Positions 1-11,166 of a stretch of DNA of 64,000 nt are shown here, in pieces. The stretch lies in contig CM036197.1 of assembly GCA_020631735.1 (NCBI GenBank), positions 41,339,880 to 41,403,879 on the forward strand, in the 5' to 3' direction. The stretch is from Saccharum officinarum (Eukaryota; Streptophyta; Magnoliopsida; Poales; Poaceae). Made by a program: the position numbers and the translations under genes. The notes under the pieces were generated by a model. That model was not told where the DNA came from and searched no databases. It worked only from the letters and a program-made list of their open reading frames with translations. The stretch's first letter is position 1; each line of letters starts with the position of its first letter.

Positions 1-88
1 AGTTGGTCCATGATTGGACAATATTTGCCAAATAAGACGAAAGTGGTACTATTCATCGGGTCGAAATTTTCTTCAATCTAAACAAGGG
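1..88. mobile_element. Right end of a Tourist-like MITE cut by the window edge
   Basis: The first 88 bases match almost base for base the right half of the MITE at 25833-26083 (same segment from AGTTGGTCCATGATT through the TTTGCCAAATAAGACG block) and end in CTAAACAAGGG, the terminal motif shared by the Tourist-like elements of this window. The left half lies outside the window. Confidence 0.7.
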
Positions 89-950
89 CTGGGTTCCCCC
101 GATCAGGCTCATCATCGCACTGTTCAAACGGTCGGCAGAAGCGAGCAGAGGAAAATGGAAAACCTAGGTCAGGTCAGATTGAGAGGGAAGCACCCAGGAA
201 ATGGAAAACTCTCTTGCACCGCGAGTTCCTGATAAAAACCTGCAGCATGTGGGCACTGCATGGCCTGTCAGATGAAAACGCTAGTTTAACACACGCATAA
301 ACAACGGTGGTGATGTAGGGGTGCAGAATTGTTTTATGGCTATGTTACTGCTAAAATATTAGCAATCATTCAGACAGAGCATAACTGGACAGGCGTTGAA
401 AATTGCGCGTCCTGACATTGCCAATGATTCCAGAACGTTGGGTTGGATTGCTGCCCTGCCCAGAGCCCAGCGCCTATAGCGGTGGTAGAGCCCAGACATC
501 AGAGTGAGTGCTGAAGAGTGTAATCACAGGATTCTTTAAGATTTAGCACCATCAAAATGACAAAAACGTTAGCATCCAATTCGTTTGAGGCTTTGCTCGC
601 AATGTCTACATCACACATGATCAATCAGTATCGTTGTTACCATCACCAAATAAACTGAATTTCTGGACCGCCCGGAGATCAGAACAAGCTCATATTACAG
701 CAGAAACGCTCTCACAAGTAAAAGTGCTAGTACACCGTAGTAATACATATATCTAAAAAATCAGAAAACATATGTACGCACTTCAATTTTCTCTGATTCT
801 AGCATAGTGACGCTTGCTACGGCTCTGGCACTGAAACGACACAATCAGATTAGACATGTAGCAGTTTACTATGAAAATGTAAACCTACCATTGAAAATGA
901 TGCTGTACAAGCACAAGATTTTTTTGATAAAGGGCACTAATAACTTGTAG
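89..950. other. Intergenic DNA, no gene seen
   Basis: No ORF with protein-like character, no repeat structure and no RNA gene was recognised here. It lies downstream of the possible minus-strand gene at 1336-1653 and may include its 3' flank. Confidence 0.4.
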
Positions 951-1335
951 AAGGGGGAAGGCCTTCAGTACAAATACTCGGACACTGAAAACTAAATATT
1001 CTTTTACAGTAACAGAAATACATAAGTTGGTAATGCAATGTCACCAAGTCTCTCAATTGGCCTAAAGCCCAAAACTGCAAACAGAAAGCTAAAAGACCAA
1101 AAGCCTTTAGAATTCAAAGATTTGAGGAACTTATCTTCGATTTGATCAATATACACTAGGCATAGAAGAATTGCATATATTAAATTGGAAATAGTAACCA
1201 CACAAAGTTGAACATCTGAATGTGCCAATGTTGAACTAAGTATTAGTTGACCCAGCTTCAATGAAAATAAACTCTTAATAAGTACTCCCAACAAGGAAGT
1301 ACCCAATGATGGCAATGGCCATGATAAACTGCAAC

Positions 1336-1653
1336 TCAGTGAAGGGCTACAAATCCTAATCTAAGACTTGGCCTTCTCATTAATGGCACGCTTGCTTCTT
1401 GTTCTGGATTAGAGTCTCTCGGAATAGATCCATGACTGGACTTCTGGTTATCCAATTTGTTGAAGCTTTTCAAACCCTTAGGCTTCCAGTAGTGAGATAA
1501 GGGATTTGCCTGGACGAGAGTACCCTCAGTGCAAACGCGAGAGCAATTATCAGGCGAAGAAACTCCTCTTTCCTTGTTGCAGTCAAAGGCCATAAAATTG
1601 TGAGGTCCGACCTCGAGACTAATCTCTCTGGAACCACGAGAATCAGAACACAT
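1336..1653 (-). CDS. Possible small plant protein, unknown function (105 aa)
   Basis: On the minus strand an ORF starting with ATG at 1653 encodes 105 residues and ends at 1336. It follows a good splice acceptor (T-rich tract then TAG, exon from 1657). A GC-rich block at about 2300-2500 ends in a good donor (GAG|GTAACC, intron from 2299), so a leader exon plus a 642-bp intron (2299-1658) is a reasonable model. The open frame also continues back through the leader exon, but has no ATG there, only TTG at 2508; hence the start in exon 2. The protein is polar, with no signal peptide or membrane span. I do not recognise a family. A competing reading uses ATG 2495 in another frame and would end inside exon 2. 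Transcript data would decide; confidence is low. Confidence 0.3.
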   Translation of the reverse strand: MCSDSRGSREISLEVGPHNFMAFDCNKERGVSSPDNCSRVCTEGTLVQANPLSHYWKPKGLKSFNKLDNQKSSHGSIPRDSNPEQEASVPLMRRPSLRLGFVALH

Positions 1654-1657
1654 GTAC

Positions 1658-2299
1658 CTAGAAAAAAAACAAGAAATCAATGGTCAACTCTCCATCACGA
1701 ATCATATGCAATAAGTCATTCAGGTACACCTTAGACTGAATCTAGAGAGCGACAACAAAGCAATGAGGTTGCTGTGTATACAAACATCCCGGCTATGGTT
1801 TGATTTAGGCATTATATAATCAAATCGAAGCAAATTTCACACCCTGCCCGAACGACAAGCTTCACACCATAAACTTCATCCAAACCTAAGCGGAGATTTG
1901 GCACCCAAACCTGATAATAACTCTACCTATAATGGCTATAAATGAGGCTAAAGGGGTAAACCAAACAGGCTAACACCAAACCGATATCACAGATCTAGAT
2001 TTTCTACACCAACACAACTCGAGGTACTCTACCTAAATCGAAGCCCCAAATCCACGGCAATCCCTACACAGAAGCACAAAAACCACTCCCAATACAGCCT
2101 TAAAAAATCACGCGAAAGTATGCCCCTCTGCATGACGGACGCCTAGATAGAGATAATAGAAGCGACACACAATATTGCACGAATTTGTCGCCGCAAAAGA
2201 CACCAGCTTCTGTATGGGACCAGGATTGAACAGCGCATAACCAACCGGAATATAAGCAGAATCAAACTAGAAGGAAGCCAAAAATTACAAAGAGGTTAC
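1658..2299 (-). other. Probable leader intron of the small minus-strand gene
   Basis: On the minus strand the donor is GAG|GTAACC at 2299 and the acceptor is a T-rich tract ending in TAG at 1658. The interval is AT-rich compared with the GC-rich block to its right (about 2300-2500), as expected for a grass leader intron behind a GC-rich first exon. Confidence 0.35.
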
Positions 2300-2509
2300 C
2301 TCGAGGCGGCCTCCGAGATATCGTCGAATGGTTGGGGGTAATTTCTCTCGTGGATTTGGGGGAGACCGCGGCCGGTGGGGAGGGGAAGAGGACCTGACGG
2401 CTGACGCGAGGCTTGGTCTGCACCGCCCGTGCTCGGCGCCGAGATTTCCCTGCTGCTTTGCGATCTGCGCCGTCGCTGAAGCAAAGGAAAAGCATCCGTG
2501 CCGCACAAG

Positions 2510-3412
2510 GAAAGGCCGGTACGTTGTGTTGCGGGTGGGTGTGGTTTTGCTGGACCGGGCCGTTAGTAATGTTTTTTTAGGGGGTTAGTAATGTTATACG
2601 TGAGGAATCAGACTCCCTCTGAACGGGCCCAAGTTTGTTGAATAAATCGGGCTTTATCTCATTTTGGGCTTCTGAACTTAGCAAAGCACGCCAAGCACAG
2701 ATTGTGGCTTCACAGTAGTTCGCCGTCTCAAGTTGGTTTCGTTTCAACGGCCAAATGATGCTAGAAATAGTTTTCGAAAGCAGATGTTCAGTATGCTTGT
2801 GTATGCATGTATAAATAAAGGAAAGCGTCATCACTATCAAACTTAGCACATACTAATGATACTATATTGCCTACCCCTGCTAATCTTGTAATCTCTTCAG
2901 TATGTATGGCAAGGGACTGCTTCTCACATACCAAGTATATACTCTCTGTTATTCTGGAGCCGGGAAGGCGTCTCTAGAACCGATGGACGGGAGTTGTGAC
3001 CAGTAACTCAAAAAAAAAAGGTATATACTCCATCCATTCTGAAATATAATCGATTTTTAGTATATTGCTGAATGCCTGGATCACATGTGTATTGTACTAC
3101 TGTCTGGTACCGTGGTGCTTGGCCTTGGAGGTGGACAAAGATAATGTTGATTGATGAAGACAATAGCGAAAGGCAGCGTGGATGTTTTGTGGGCTGGGCC
3201 TTCCGATCAGGCTCCTCCAGGTACCAACCGTGTTCTGGGCTGGACTGTATGAAGAACCCACCCGGTAGCTGCGTATTCCCTAAGCTGAGGCCCGTCAGAT
3301 TCCTTTCTGCTTCTCGCTGCGCTCGACCGAAGGGAGAGAAATCAAACAACTAATGCGTTCGGCCAAAAATTCATGGAGCTTGCAGCTTGCTCGAACGATA
3401 TAAAAAAAATAT
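2510..3412. other. Intergenic; one-ended Stowaway remnant near 3025
   Basis: This would be the promoter side of the minus-strand gene. Around 3025-3060 there is a Stowaway-like terminus (ACTCCATCCATTCTGAAATATAATCG) without a recognisable partner. The overlapping ORFs at 3008-3353 on both strands look like chance. Confidence 0.35.
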
Positions 3413-3532
3413 AATTCCTTCCTTTCTAAATTATAAGTCGTTTTGACTTGGTACATCTATTTTGCTATATATCTACATAGCAAAATAAATGAATTAAAAA
3501 AAATTAAAGCAACTTATAATTTGAAATGGGAG
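3413..3532. mobile_element. Stowaway-like MITE (Tc1/mariner type), short
   Basis: The left terminus TTCCTTCCTTTCTAAATTATAAG and the right terminus CTTATAATTTGAAATGGGAG are imperfect inverted repeats of the Stowaway type. The interior is AT-rich and non-coding. Confidence 0.55.
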
Positions 3533-4095
3533 AGCAGTAATTACCAGTGTCAGAAGGTTGGTCTGAAATCTGAACAACACGGACAAACACCCTGGTCCGC
3601 AGCAGGACATTTCGAGCCTTGTTTTGAAAAAAAAGTCTATCTACTGTACGAAGATTTTTCTATCTTAACCAATAACCAGTACATATGTATGTGCCGCCTA
3701 TTAAAAAAACCTATCACTGTAAAACATTTTTTATCCACGCACATGGTTCATGATGGTATACAACCATAATTCAATATTTGTTATATTTTTTCTACCTGTC
3801 TCGTGAGAACTAACGTAATAGCTCCGTGGGGCCTCTAATTAGTACCCCGGTCCAGAAATGATATTTTTTTTAAGAACAATGGTAGAAGCCCTCTCTATCA
3901 ATTAATAAAGAAAAGAAAACAATTTGCAAGATTGCCCCTAAGGGCCCCAATACAGCCTCGAGCTCTTACCCACTCAGTCACAGAGATAATTTGTCCCCAT
4001 CTGCGTAAGCATGTTATTCTATTATGATCTAGTGGATTTCATATGGAGGAAAGTCAAATTTAAATTTTGATCAACAATTATTCAAATTATGTATA
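3533..4095. other. Intergenic AT-rich DNA, nothing recognised
   Basis: No supported gene or repeat. A short ORF at 3443-3769 overlaps the neighbouring MITE and is not credible as a gene. Confidence 0.4.
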
Positions 4096-4339
4096 CTCCC
4101 TTCATTCAAGGAATAATGCAATGCTAGCATAATACCAAGTTAAAGTATCTCACGTTTAACTAACTATATAAAAAATACCAAAATTTATAGTATCAAATAA
4201 GTATCATTAGATTTGTCACGAGATATATCTAGTGTCATAAAAAATAATATATAATATTTGTATATATATTTTTTTGTCAAACCTAAGAAAATTTAACAAA
4301 AAAAACATCTATAATTACATTCTTTTGGAACAAAGGGAG
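4096..4339. mobile_element. Stowaway-like MITE with TA target duplication
   Basis: The termini CTCCCTTCATTC and GAACAAAGGGAG form an inverted repeat flanked by TA on both sides (4094-4095 and 4340-4341), as expected for Stowaway elements mobilised by Tc1/mariner transposases. The 244-bp interior is AT-rich and non-coding. Confidence 0.8.
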
Positions 4340-4784
4340 TACAAATTCAGGACATAAAACTTGCATAAATGGATTTGTACTCAAAGTGCCTCTGAAATGT
4401 CTTGATTTTGTTAGCAAACAACATTATATCGCAAGAGAAATTAATGGTCAAATATGCCTTCTCTTTTTTTGCGAAATATATGACTTCTCTTTGATATACC
4501 ATGCATGTTTATTATTTCGGTAATGATACAGTGCGTACGTCCGGACGGGACGGACGGACTCGACACGCGCGACCGATTTCACCCGACCAAGCCCACTCCC
4601 TCCCCATCCTTATCCGCTCGCCCGGCCTCACTATCCTTCTCCTCGTTCACTCCGCCCCCCTCACAGTCGCGCGTCCGCTCTTCTGCTCGGCTCCATGGCA
4701 CGCTGGCGGGGAGGAGCACTCGCCAGCAAGCCACGCCTGCTCCCTCTCCCTCCTCCCTCCACTCCCTCCCCCTTTCCTTCCTCC

Positions 4785-4975
4785 GCGCGTGGTGGATCCA
4801 TGGGAGCTCCGCCCTCCCCGTGGTGGATCCATGGGAGGAGGCGCAAATCCAGCGGCGTGGTAGTCTCTTCCACCCTGGAGTGTCCTCCTCCACCTTGATG
4901 GCAGCACGGGGGCCTCCCACCGTGGCGGATTCATGGAGCATCGGGGCTCCCCGTGGTGGATCCATGTGCTCCGAC
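4785..4975. repeat. Short repeats of GTGGTGGATCCATGGGAG
   Basis: The motif occurs near 4791 and 4820, and in altered form near 4922 and 4954, inside the GC-rich left part of the Mutator-like element. Spacing is about 29 bp for the first pair and irregular afterwards. Confidence 0.65.
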
Positions 4976-5159
4976 GAGGTAGGTGGGGAAGGATCCCCAC
5001 GCGCTCCTTCCTCTGGATCTGAGGCGCCCCTCCTCTTCCTCTCTCCCCTCCTCCTCCTCCTTGCCCCCCTCTGGATCTACGGTTTTGATGGTGGCTACGA
5101 TTTTTGTGGTGAAGCAGATCTAAGCTGCATGCAATAGATGATGTGAAAACATGATTCTG

Positions 5160-5780
5160 TGATGTTGCAGTAGCTTCTTCTCGGTTTTGTGGTGAGGCAG
5201 ATGCAAGCTATATTCAACAGATGATGTGAAGCAACCATTTCTCTGATGTTGCAGTAGCTTCTTCTCCTTTGTTGCAGCAGCTTCTCTCTCGTTGTTGCAG
5301 TAGCTTTTTCCCTTGTTGCAGTAGCTTCTTCTCCTTTTGGCGAGTCAGATCTAAGCTACATGGCAACAGATGATGTGAAGCACGTTTCTCTGATGTTGCA
5401 GTAGCTTCATCTCCTTTGTTGCATTAGTTTTTTCTTCTTGTTGCAGCAACTTCTTTTCTCCTTGTTGCAGTAGCTTCTTCTCTTTTGTTACATTAGCTTT
5501 CTTCTTGTTGTTGCAGCAGCTTCTTTCTCCTTGTTGCAGTAGCTTCTTCTCCTTTTGTTTCAGTAGCTTCTTCTCTTTTGTTGCAGTAGCTTCTTATCCT
5601 TTGGTGCAGCAGCAGCTTCTCTTTGTTGCAACTTCTTTTTTTGTTCGTTTCACCAGTTTTTGTTTGTGTTTCATTAGTTGTTTTTCTGATGTTTCAATAG
5701 CTATTTGTGTATGTTTTCAACAGCCTTTTTCGTTTGTTTCATTAAGGTCCCTTCGTTGTTGCAATAGCTTTCCCCCCTTG
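5160..5780. repeat. Degenerate minisatellite, unit TTGTTGCAGTAGCTTCTTCT
   Basis: About twenty imperfect copies of a 20-27-bp unit (GATGTTGCAGTAGCTTCTTC, TTGTTGCAGCAGCTTCTC and variants) run through this stretch, with occasional longer interspersed segments containing AGATGATGTGAAGCA. It forms the middle of the Mutator-like element. Confidence 0.8.
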
Positions 5781-6107
5781 TTTGTAGTTGTGGGGAGTTA
5801 GGGGGGATTTATGGTGGTGAGCTGGTGGGGGCGGAGGTGCTAGGGTCGGCGAGGTTGGGGGCGAGCTAGATCCGTGCGCGCGAGGGAGAGGGGGGGCTTG
5901 GTGGTAAGCTGGCGGTGGGGCTCCGCGCGGGGGGGGGGGCGAGGGGATTCGCCGGTGCGGGAGCGGGGTGGGGTTCGCCTTTTCCTTTTTTTCGTGACGC
6001 GGGGGCGTACGGGGCAGGACGGGGCGGGGACGCTCGCGTGGTTTTTGCAGCGTCCAGACGCGACCCTCAAGCCGGGCATCCGGACGCTAGCAACACCCTT
6101 ATTATTT

Positions 6108-6671
6108 TGAAACAAAAGTAGTATGTATGGTGATAATTTACGTGAGCTTCATGATTTCTAACTCCCCGCATCGGGACCGTGTGCAGGCACAGCTGAAAAA
6201 TTCAGTCGGTACGTACGGCAGATTCCATTATTCCAGCTATGACTCTGAGTTTCCCATGCTGGTGAGTGGTGAGTGGTGACTGTTTAGCTAGGAATGACCG
6301 AATCATGCCCATGGTTAGTTTTTGGCCACTAATCAGCCATTAATGCATGGAGAGCGACAACTGAAAAGGAACACGAACCCAACCAATTACAGGCAGAAGA
6401 GGCTCAGCAGTCAGCACCATGTAGCCAAGTACTCCCGTACAAGCGTACAGGGTACAGGCGTGCCGCCTGCAGCAGTACAGCACGTGTCCTTCCGCTCGCA
6501 TTAAGCAACTGATAAACTCTGCAACAGGAGCAACTAATCATACTACCATGCACCATCATCAAGGCTCATCAAAAGCTTAAAAGGCACACTCGCAACTGCA
6601 CACGCCGGGACAAAAGAGCTGCCTGCCCCAGCGACCAGCACCCAGCAGCCAGCTACCGCACCGCAACCAAT
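6108..6671. other. Intergenic DNA, nothing recognised
   Basis: No gene or repeat is supported between the Mutator-like element and the MITE pair at 6675. The 60-residue ORF at 6322-6504 has no protein-like features. Confidence 0.4.
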
Positions 6672-6674
6672 TTA

Positions 6675-6916
6675 GGGGCTGTTTAGTTGGCAAATTTTTT
6701 GACGAAACACTACTGTAGTAGTTTCGTTGTTATTTAGTAAATATTGTCCAATCAGGGTCTAATTAGGCTTAAAAGATTTGTCTCGTCTATTTCGTCTAAA
6801 CTATGTAATTAGTTTTATTTTTTATCTATATTTAATGCTTCATGCATGTGTTCAAAGATTCGATGTGACGGGGAATCTGAAAATTTTGGCAAAATTTTTG
6901 GCATCTAAACGGTGCC
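6675..6916. mobile_element. Tourist-like MITE (PIF/Harbinger type), TTA duplication
   Basis: Termini GGGGCTGTTTAGTTGGCAAA and TTTGGCATCTAAACGGTGCC form an inverted repeat, flanked by TTA at 6672-6674 and 6917-6919. The 3-bp TTA duplication is the mark of PIF/Harbinger-mobilised Tourist elements. The interior carries the family block GATTTGTCTCGTCTATTTCG. Confidence 0.85.
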
Positions 6917-6927
6917 TTAGGCCTTTA

Positions 6928-7169
6928 GGCCTGGTTTAGATGGTTAAAAAGTGCCAAAATTTTTTGCATAGTAACGGTCACATCGAATCATTGGACGCAT
7001 GTATGAAGCATTAAAAGTAGGTAAAAAATAACTAATTTCACAGTTTGTCTGTAAATGTCGAGACAAATCTTTTGAGCCTAGTTAGTCCATTGTTAGACAA
7101 TTTTTGTCAAATAACAACGAAAAGTACTACAGAAATTTTTTCCAAAAATATTCACAGCTAAACGGGGCC
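6928..7169. mobile_element. Tourist-like MITE, opposite orientation, TTA duplication
   Basis: The element runs from GGCCTGGTTTAGATGG to CAGCTAAACGGGGCC and is flanked by TTA at 6925-6927 and 7170-7172. It starts 11 bp after the previous MITE and is inverted relative to it, so the two form a tail-to-tail pair. Confidence 0.85.
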
Positions 7170-7172
7170 TTA

Positions 7173-7459
7173 AACGTCACGTCGCAACGAGCCAGATTCC
7201 CGTACAGACAGGTGTTGTCTCGTCGCGCAAAAGAACATGCACGGCCGAAGCGCCCATGGGAAACTCTGTCGGCCTCACTCCACCAGTGTACGGGTAGATC
7301 AGCCTGCTCCTTGCCTCCTTGCTATACTATCCAGTCTGTCTCGACACGAGAAAGGTCACTCACGGTCACGGCACGGGTGCTTGGATCGATCAGAAGACGA
7401 TGCTCGGAATAGTTGCGACGCGAGCGGTGAATCCTGCGAGTAAAGTGGATTTTGACGAT
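7173..7459. other. Intergenic DNA between MITEs, nothing recognised
   Basis: Moderately GC-rich. Two overlapping ORFs (7104-7412 and 7237-7443) have arbitrary composition, and the first begins inside a MITE. Confidence 0.35.
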
Positions 7460-7719
7460 GGCCTTATTTAAATACCCAAATTCACCTCTAAATTTTACTA
7501 TACAAAAAAAAAGATTCTCCATTACATTAAAATATCGGCACATATATGAAGTACTAAATGTAGATGAAATTAAAAACTAATTGCATAGTTTTGTTATACT
7601 TTGCGAGACGAATATTTAAAGCCTAATTAATCAATGTTTAGACAATTATTACCAAATAAAAACAAATTGCTACAGTATAGCACAGTAAATCAGACCCGAA
7701 TCGGGCATCTAGACATGAC
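7460..7719. mobile_element. Tourist-like MITE, second subfamily
   Basis: Starts GGCCTTATTTAAATACCC and ends near GGGCATCTAGACATGAC. The interior is clearly homologous to the MITE at 30850-31113: both carry AAATTTTACTATA and the ATATCGGCA block, ACTAAATGTAGAT, and GAGACGAATATTT. The target duplication is not clear here, so the ends are approximate. Confidence 0.65.
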
Positions 7720-7896
7720 AGATGTTTAGAGAAAACTCCACATAACACACGCATGCATGGGACATGACCGTTCAGTCGCCAGAGTATCCAGTCAGTCACA
7801 CTGTGACTACCAGTAGCCTACTAGCTCAGCACGCTGTCGTCTGTCCTGATCCATATGATATGCACGGGGTGACCTTTATGGAGTTACTGGGGTTTG

Positions 7897-8138
7897 GGTC
7901 CTGTTTAGTTCTAAAAATTTTGCAAGATTTTTTAGATTTTTCATCACATCAATTCTTTAGACATATGCATTAAGCATTAAATATAGATAAAAAATAAAAC
8001 TAATTACACAGTTTAGACGAAATGGACGAGACGAATCTTTTAAGGCTAATTAGATCATGATTGGACACTAATTGCTAAACAACAACGAAACTTGCTACAG
8101 TGCCATTTTGCAAAAAAAAATTGGATCTAAACCGGCCC
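7897..8138. mobile_element. Tourist-like MITE, TTG duplication
   Basis: Termini GGTCCTGTTTAG and CTAAACCGGCCC are near-inverted repeats, flanked by TTG at 7894-7896 and 8139-8141. The interior carries the shared blocks AACTAATTACACAGTTTAGA and GACGAGACGAATCTTTTAAG. Confidence 0.75.
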
Positions 8139-8141
8139 TTG

Positions 8142-8424
8142 TAGAAAGAGTGTAAAAAGTAGCCAGCTAACATAATCGGCTGGCCCCAAAGACCACCGTT
8201 TGTTTTTGGGTCATCTATACCTATTAGTACTGGACCAGCAGACAGCAGAACGTACCTACTCCGATTATGAGATTCCTTGCCTCTTCATGTAGATCCAATG
8301 CACTCTCACTCTTGTTATTACCGGCGGCTCACTCACCTAAAAGCAGTTACAGTTGTTACCACTAGCATTTTATTACTACTACTAGAGCCTATCTAGATTC
8401 TTGATCTAACAGCTAGTATGCTGC
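8142..8424. other. Intergenic DNA, nothing recognised
   Basis: Short stretch without repeat or coding signal between two MITEs. Confidence 0.35.
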
Positions 8425-8427
8425 TAA

Positions 8428-8656
8428 GGGGGTGTTTGGTTAGGGTGTTAAAGTTTAATAAACAATGTAGTATTTTTGTTTTATTTGACAAAAAAATTTA
8501 ATTTTGTACTAATTAGGCTTAATAGATTCGCCTCGTAAATTATTCCTAATTTGTGTCGACATACATGCAATTAGTTTATATTTAATACTCCATATATTTG
8601 AGGGAACATTAATGTGATGAGAGTTAAACTTTAACCTCATGTAACCAAACAGGGCT
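8428..8656. mobile_element. Tourist-like MITE, TAA duplication
   Basis: Starts GGGGGTGTTTGGTTAGG and ends GTAACCAAACAGGGCT, flanked by TAA at 8425-8427 and 8657-8659. The interior includes TAATTAGGCTTAATAGATTC and the AT-rich family core. Confidence 0.8.
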
Positions 8657-8659
8657 TAA

Positions 8660-11163
8660 GTTTAACAAGGATTAATCTAAACAGTGCGTGCTCAATAGAC
8701 CACAATTTCACCCATAGATTTATTACAAGGGCAGCCACAGTGTCAGCAGCAACATAAGATATGTAGCTGCATGAGCTGACTACTTTATAGTCTCTTTTTT
8801 ACCGTCAAGCAGCTGGTATCACTTGCTCTCCTCACACCACCTCGGGGCCGAGGCACGCGAAATCGCTCACCATTTTGATGCACGCCAGGGACACTACTTT
8901 CCTCTGTTTTGTCTGGCACGTTAGACTAGCGAGCTACGTCGTTGGCCGTTAAGGGCATGTACAACGCAGGGCGTTACTCCTCCACCGTGGACTCCAACGC
9001 AGATATCTTGGAGTGCTCCCAGATCCGTCCACCGCTTCGCGAGGCAACAGCGTCAGGACAGACCAAGTGCGATCCCCAAGAGCGGGATGCTCGAGAAAAC
9101 GCTCCACGGGTGATGGAACGACCTCAATACAATAGACGATAGTTAGAATCAATTCCAGGACTGACTGGATCGAGAATTTCTGATCGGAGTACTATCGATG
9201 TTTGCATTCCCCACGCAGCGTCGCCACGACCTCCGGCCATTAGTGGAGCTTCATTGGGGCCATATTGGGCCATGGCCCCCTCATTTTTACAACTTTATAT
9301 AGGTTGTTGTAGTGTTTATGCATATTTTGCTTGTAAAGCTTTATAATGGACACCCCTAAACCATGTATATTTTCATGTTGGCCTCCTCTATATTTGTCCT
9401 CAAGCTTCGCCACTACCTCAACTATCGTAGAGCCACAACTGTACACCGCTGCTGCTTGTGTTCGTCGCACCACACTACCACAACATCCTTCCCTCGTGAA
9501 CCCACAACTCCATGCTGATATAACCCAGGGCAACATCATTGCAAAAGGTGGCTCTCACCACGCCACTGCGGCATCTAAGCCCAAGCACCATGGATCCAAT
9601 CTATGAGCTCACCACCGGCCTGAGTAGCTGAGCTAGATTGGGAATTTGGGAATAAGACAGAAGGCAAAGCAAGCAAGGTAGTTGACTACTCAGATGGTGT
9701 TGGCATTATAGAAAAATTTGGTTAAAACAAGCTCATGAGTTAACCACTAGACAAGTTAAGCGTCCTTAAAATGAATTTTTCACTACAGGTTCAATTCCTC
9801 GAGAGACGCTTGCTGACATAATTTTTTTCTCTCTCTCCTTCGAAGTGCCTTTTATGAGAACCTGAAGAAGAAGATAATAGTTATGTTGTTAAAATTGCCA
9901 ATATCCAAATAGAGCCTAGACTGCCTCATTATCCAAGTCTTAGGAAGTAGATCATTTCCCATCTCCCTCTGCCATAAGCCCACGGGGTCTTGGTTGGCTA
10001 CGGGAGAGGAATTTAGTTGAGATCAAAGGGCCATATGCCCCCCTCCCTGACCGCACCAACCAACTTATCTTCACCGAGTAAACTAATATTTTTGACATTG
10101 ATCATGTGATCATGACTATTTAGAGCGCCTTGTGGTCATGCTGTTTGTTTTGCTAGTCAATGAAACGATTCTGAAATCTACATGGGGTGGTGCCGTTGTT
10201 GGGTATTTTTCTCTTGAAAAAGCTATACAACAACTGCGTGTTTTTAGCAGTTGGGGGCACCCGATTTTTTTGGCCGGGCGCGCCGCTCTCGCACCCGCCT
10301 GTACCCGCGCCACCGCAGCGCCCGCGCCTGCCCCGCATCTTTCCCGACTCCGGCGAGCTTCTTCTTCCCCAACTCCGGCGCCGGCCACCATATTTTGTCC
10401 TTGTCCTTTCATAGAAAAAAAATGTTACTTGTGATTTGTTATTTGTAATTTGTGCCAAAGGCGAGGCGGTGGATGGCGGCGGCGAGAGGAAGAAGATGAA
10501 CAATACAGCAGGAAAAAAAACGTGTGTGCGGTGTGCCAACAACCCGAGTGTTGGATAGACTGACTCTTTTCTCTTGGTTAATCCAACAGCCGGGCATCAC
10601 TGCTGCCCCTGTGCATCCGTGTGTATCGATCTCATGGCGGCACGGACATGGAGTGATGAGTTCCGTGATTGGACGTGCAAGCGCCAAGAAAGCAAGCGTG
10701 AGCGCGTGACTGCCTGCCAAGAGCAAGCAGGTGACGCATGAGCTAATCAATCGAGTTAACGCTGCTCGTGGTCTCATTAATCGAGAATCTAGGCCCTATC
10801 AGCTAGACATTAGACAAGAATTAGCGGTAGCGTGGTTTCGCTTCCCATGCACGGCGTCGCCGTCGTCTTCGTCTCCGTCGGTCAGAGCGCGCGGTGGCTT
10901 GTCCGTGAATCTCGGCATCTCGCCTTGTGAGCCGAAGAGCGATGAACTGCATTGAGGTGGCGGCGAACGAGAACGAGGCGCGAGTACGGCCGCAGAATCT
11001 CGGCACGGGCGGCGTACGTGGTAATAGTATATCGAAGCAAGCCGACAGAGGTTGGTGAAGGCTCACATGCTCACCTAACATGGGTGCCTGTGCCTCTCTG
11101 ACTCTCTCTCTCTTCGTGCTGTGCTCTTCCAAAGTCGAAAGTCCCAACCGTGGTCATTCTAGC
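8660..11163. other. 2.5 kb without a supported gene
   Basis: Base composition is mixed and shows GC-rich islands near 8950-9130, 10250-10400 and 10840-11000, each producing overlapping ORFs on both strands without start context, domain or family resemblance. No tRNA could be folded by eye. Part of it may be old transposon debris, for example the phrase GGGCCATGGCCCCCTC near 9268, but no terminal repeats were found. Confidence 0.3.
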
Positions 11164-11166
11164 TTC

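Larger units (their letters stand above)
4518..6098. mobile_element. Non-autonomous Mutator-like element, 1581 bp, 9-bp TSD
   Basis: The direct repeat TTATTATTT lies at 4509-4517 and again at 6099-6107, the 9-bp target duplication typical of Mutator-like elements. The ends form a degraded inverted repeat: the right end read inward is GGGTGTTGCTAGCGTCCGGA and the left end contains GCGTACGTCCGGACGGGA. The interior is GC-rich at both ends. It contains a short repeated segment built on GTGGTGGATCCATGGGAG (4790-4990) and a long array of about 20-27-bp units built on TTGTTGCAGTAGCTTCTTCT (about 5160-5780). No transposase is present. The ORFs in it, including 4505-5137, begin in or before the target duplication and are low-complexity, so I do not call them genes. 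It could be a Pack-MULE, but no captured host exon was recognised. Confidence 0.65.

Noticed and set aside
1004..1315. 103-codon hydrophobic minus-strand ORF downstream of the small gene
   Set aside because: It starts at TTG, is AT-rich (hence hydrophobic) and follows directly after the stop of the 1653-1336 frame; most likely 3' UTR or flank.
4505..5137. 210-codon plus-strand ORF
   Set aside because: It begins before the Mutator-like element, runs through its target duplication and repeat units, is low-complexity, and has competing ORFs on both strands.
9700..9830. tRNA-like phrase GGTTCAATTCCTCG
   Set aside because: It superficially resembles a T-arm, but no matching acceptor, D or anticodon stems can be formed around it.
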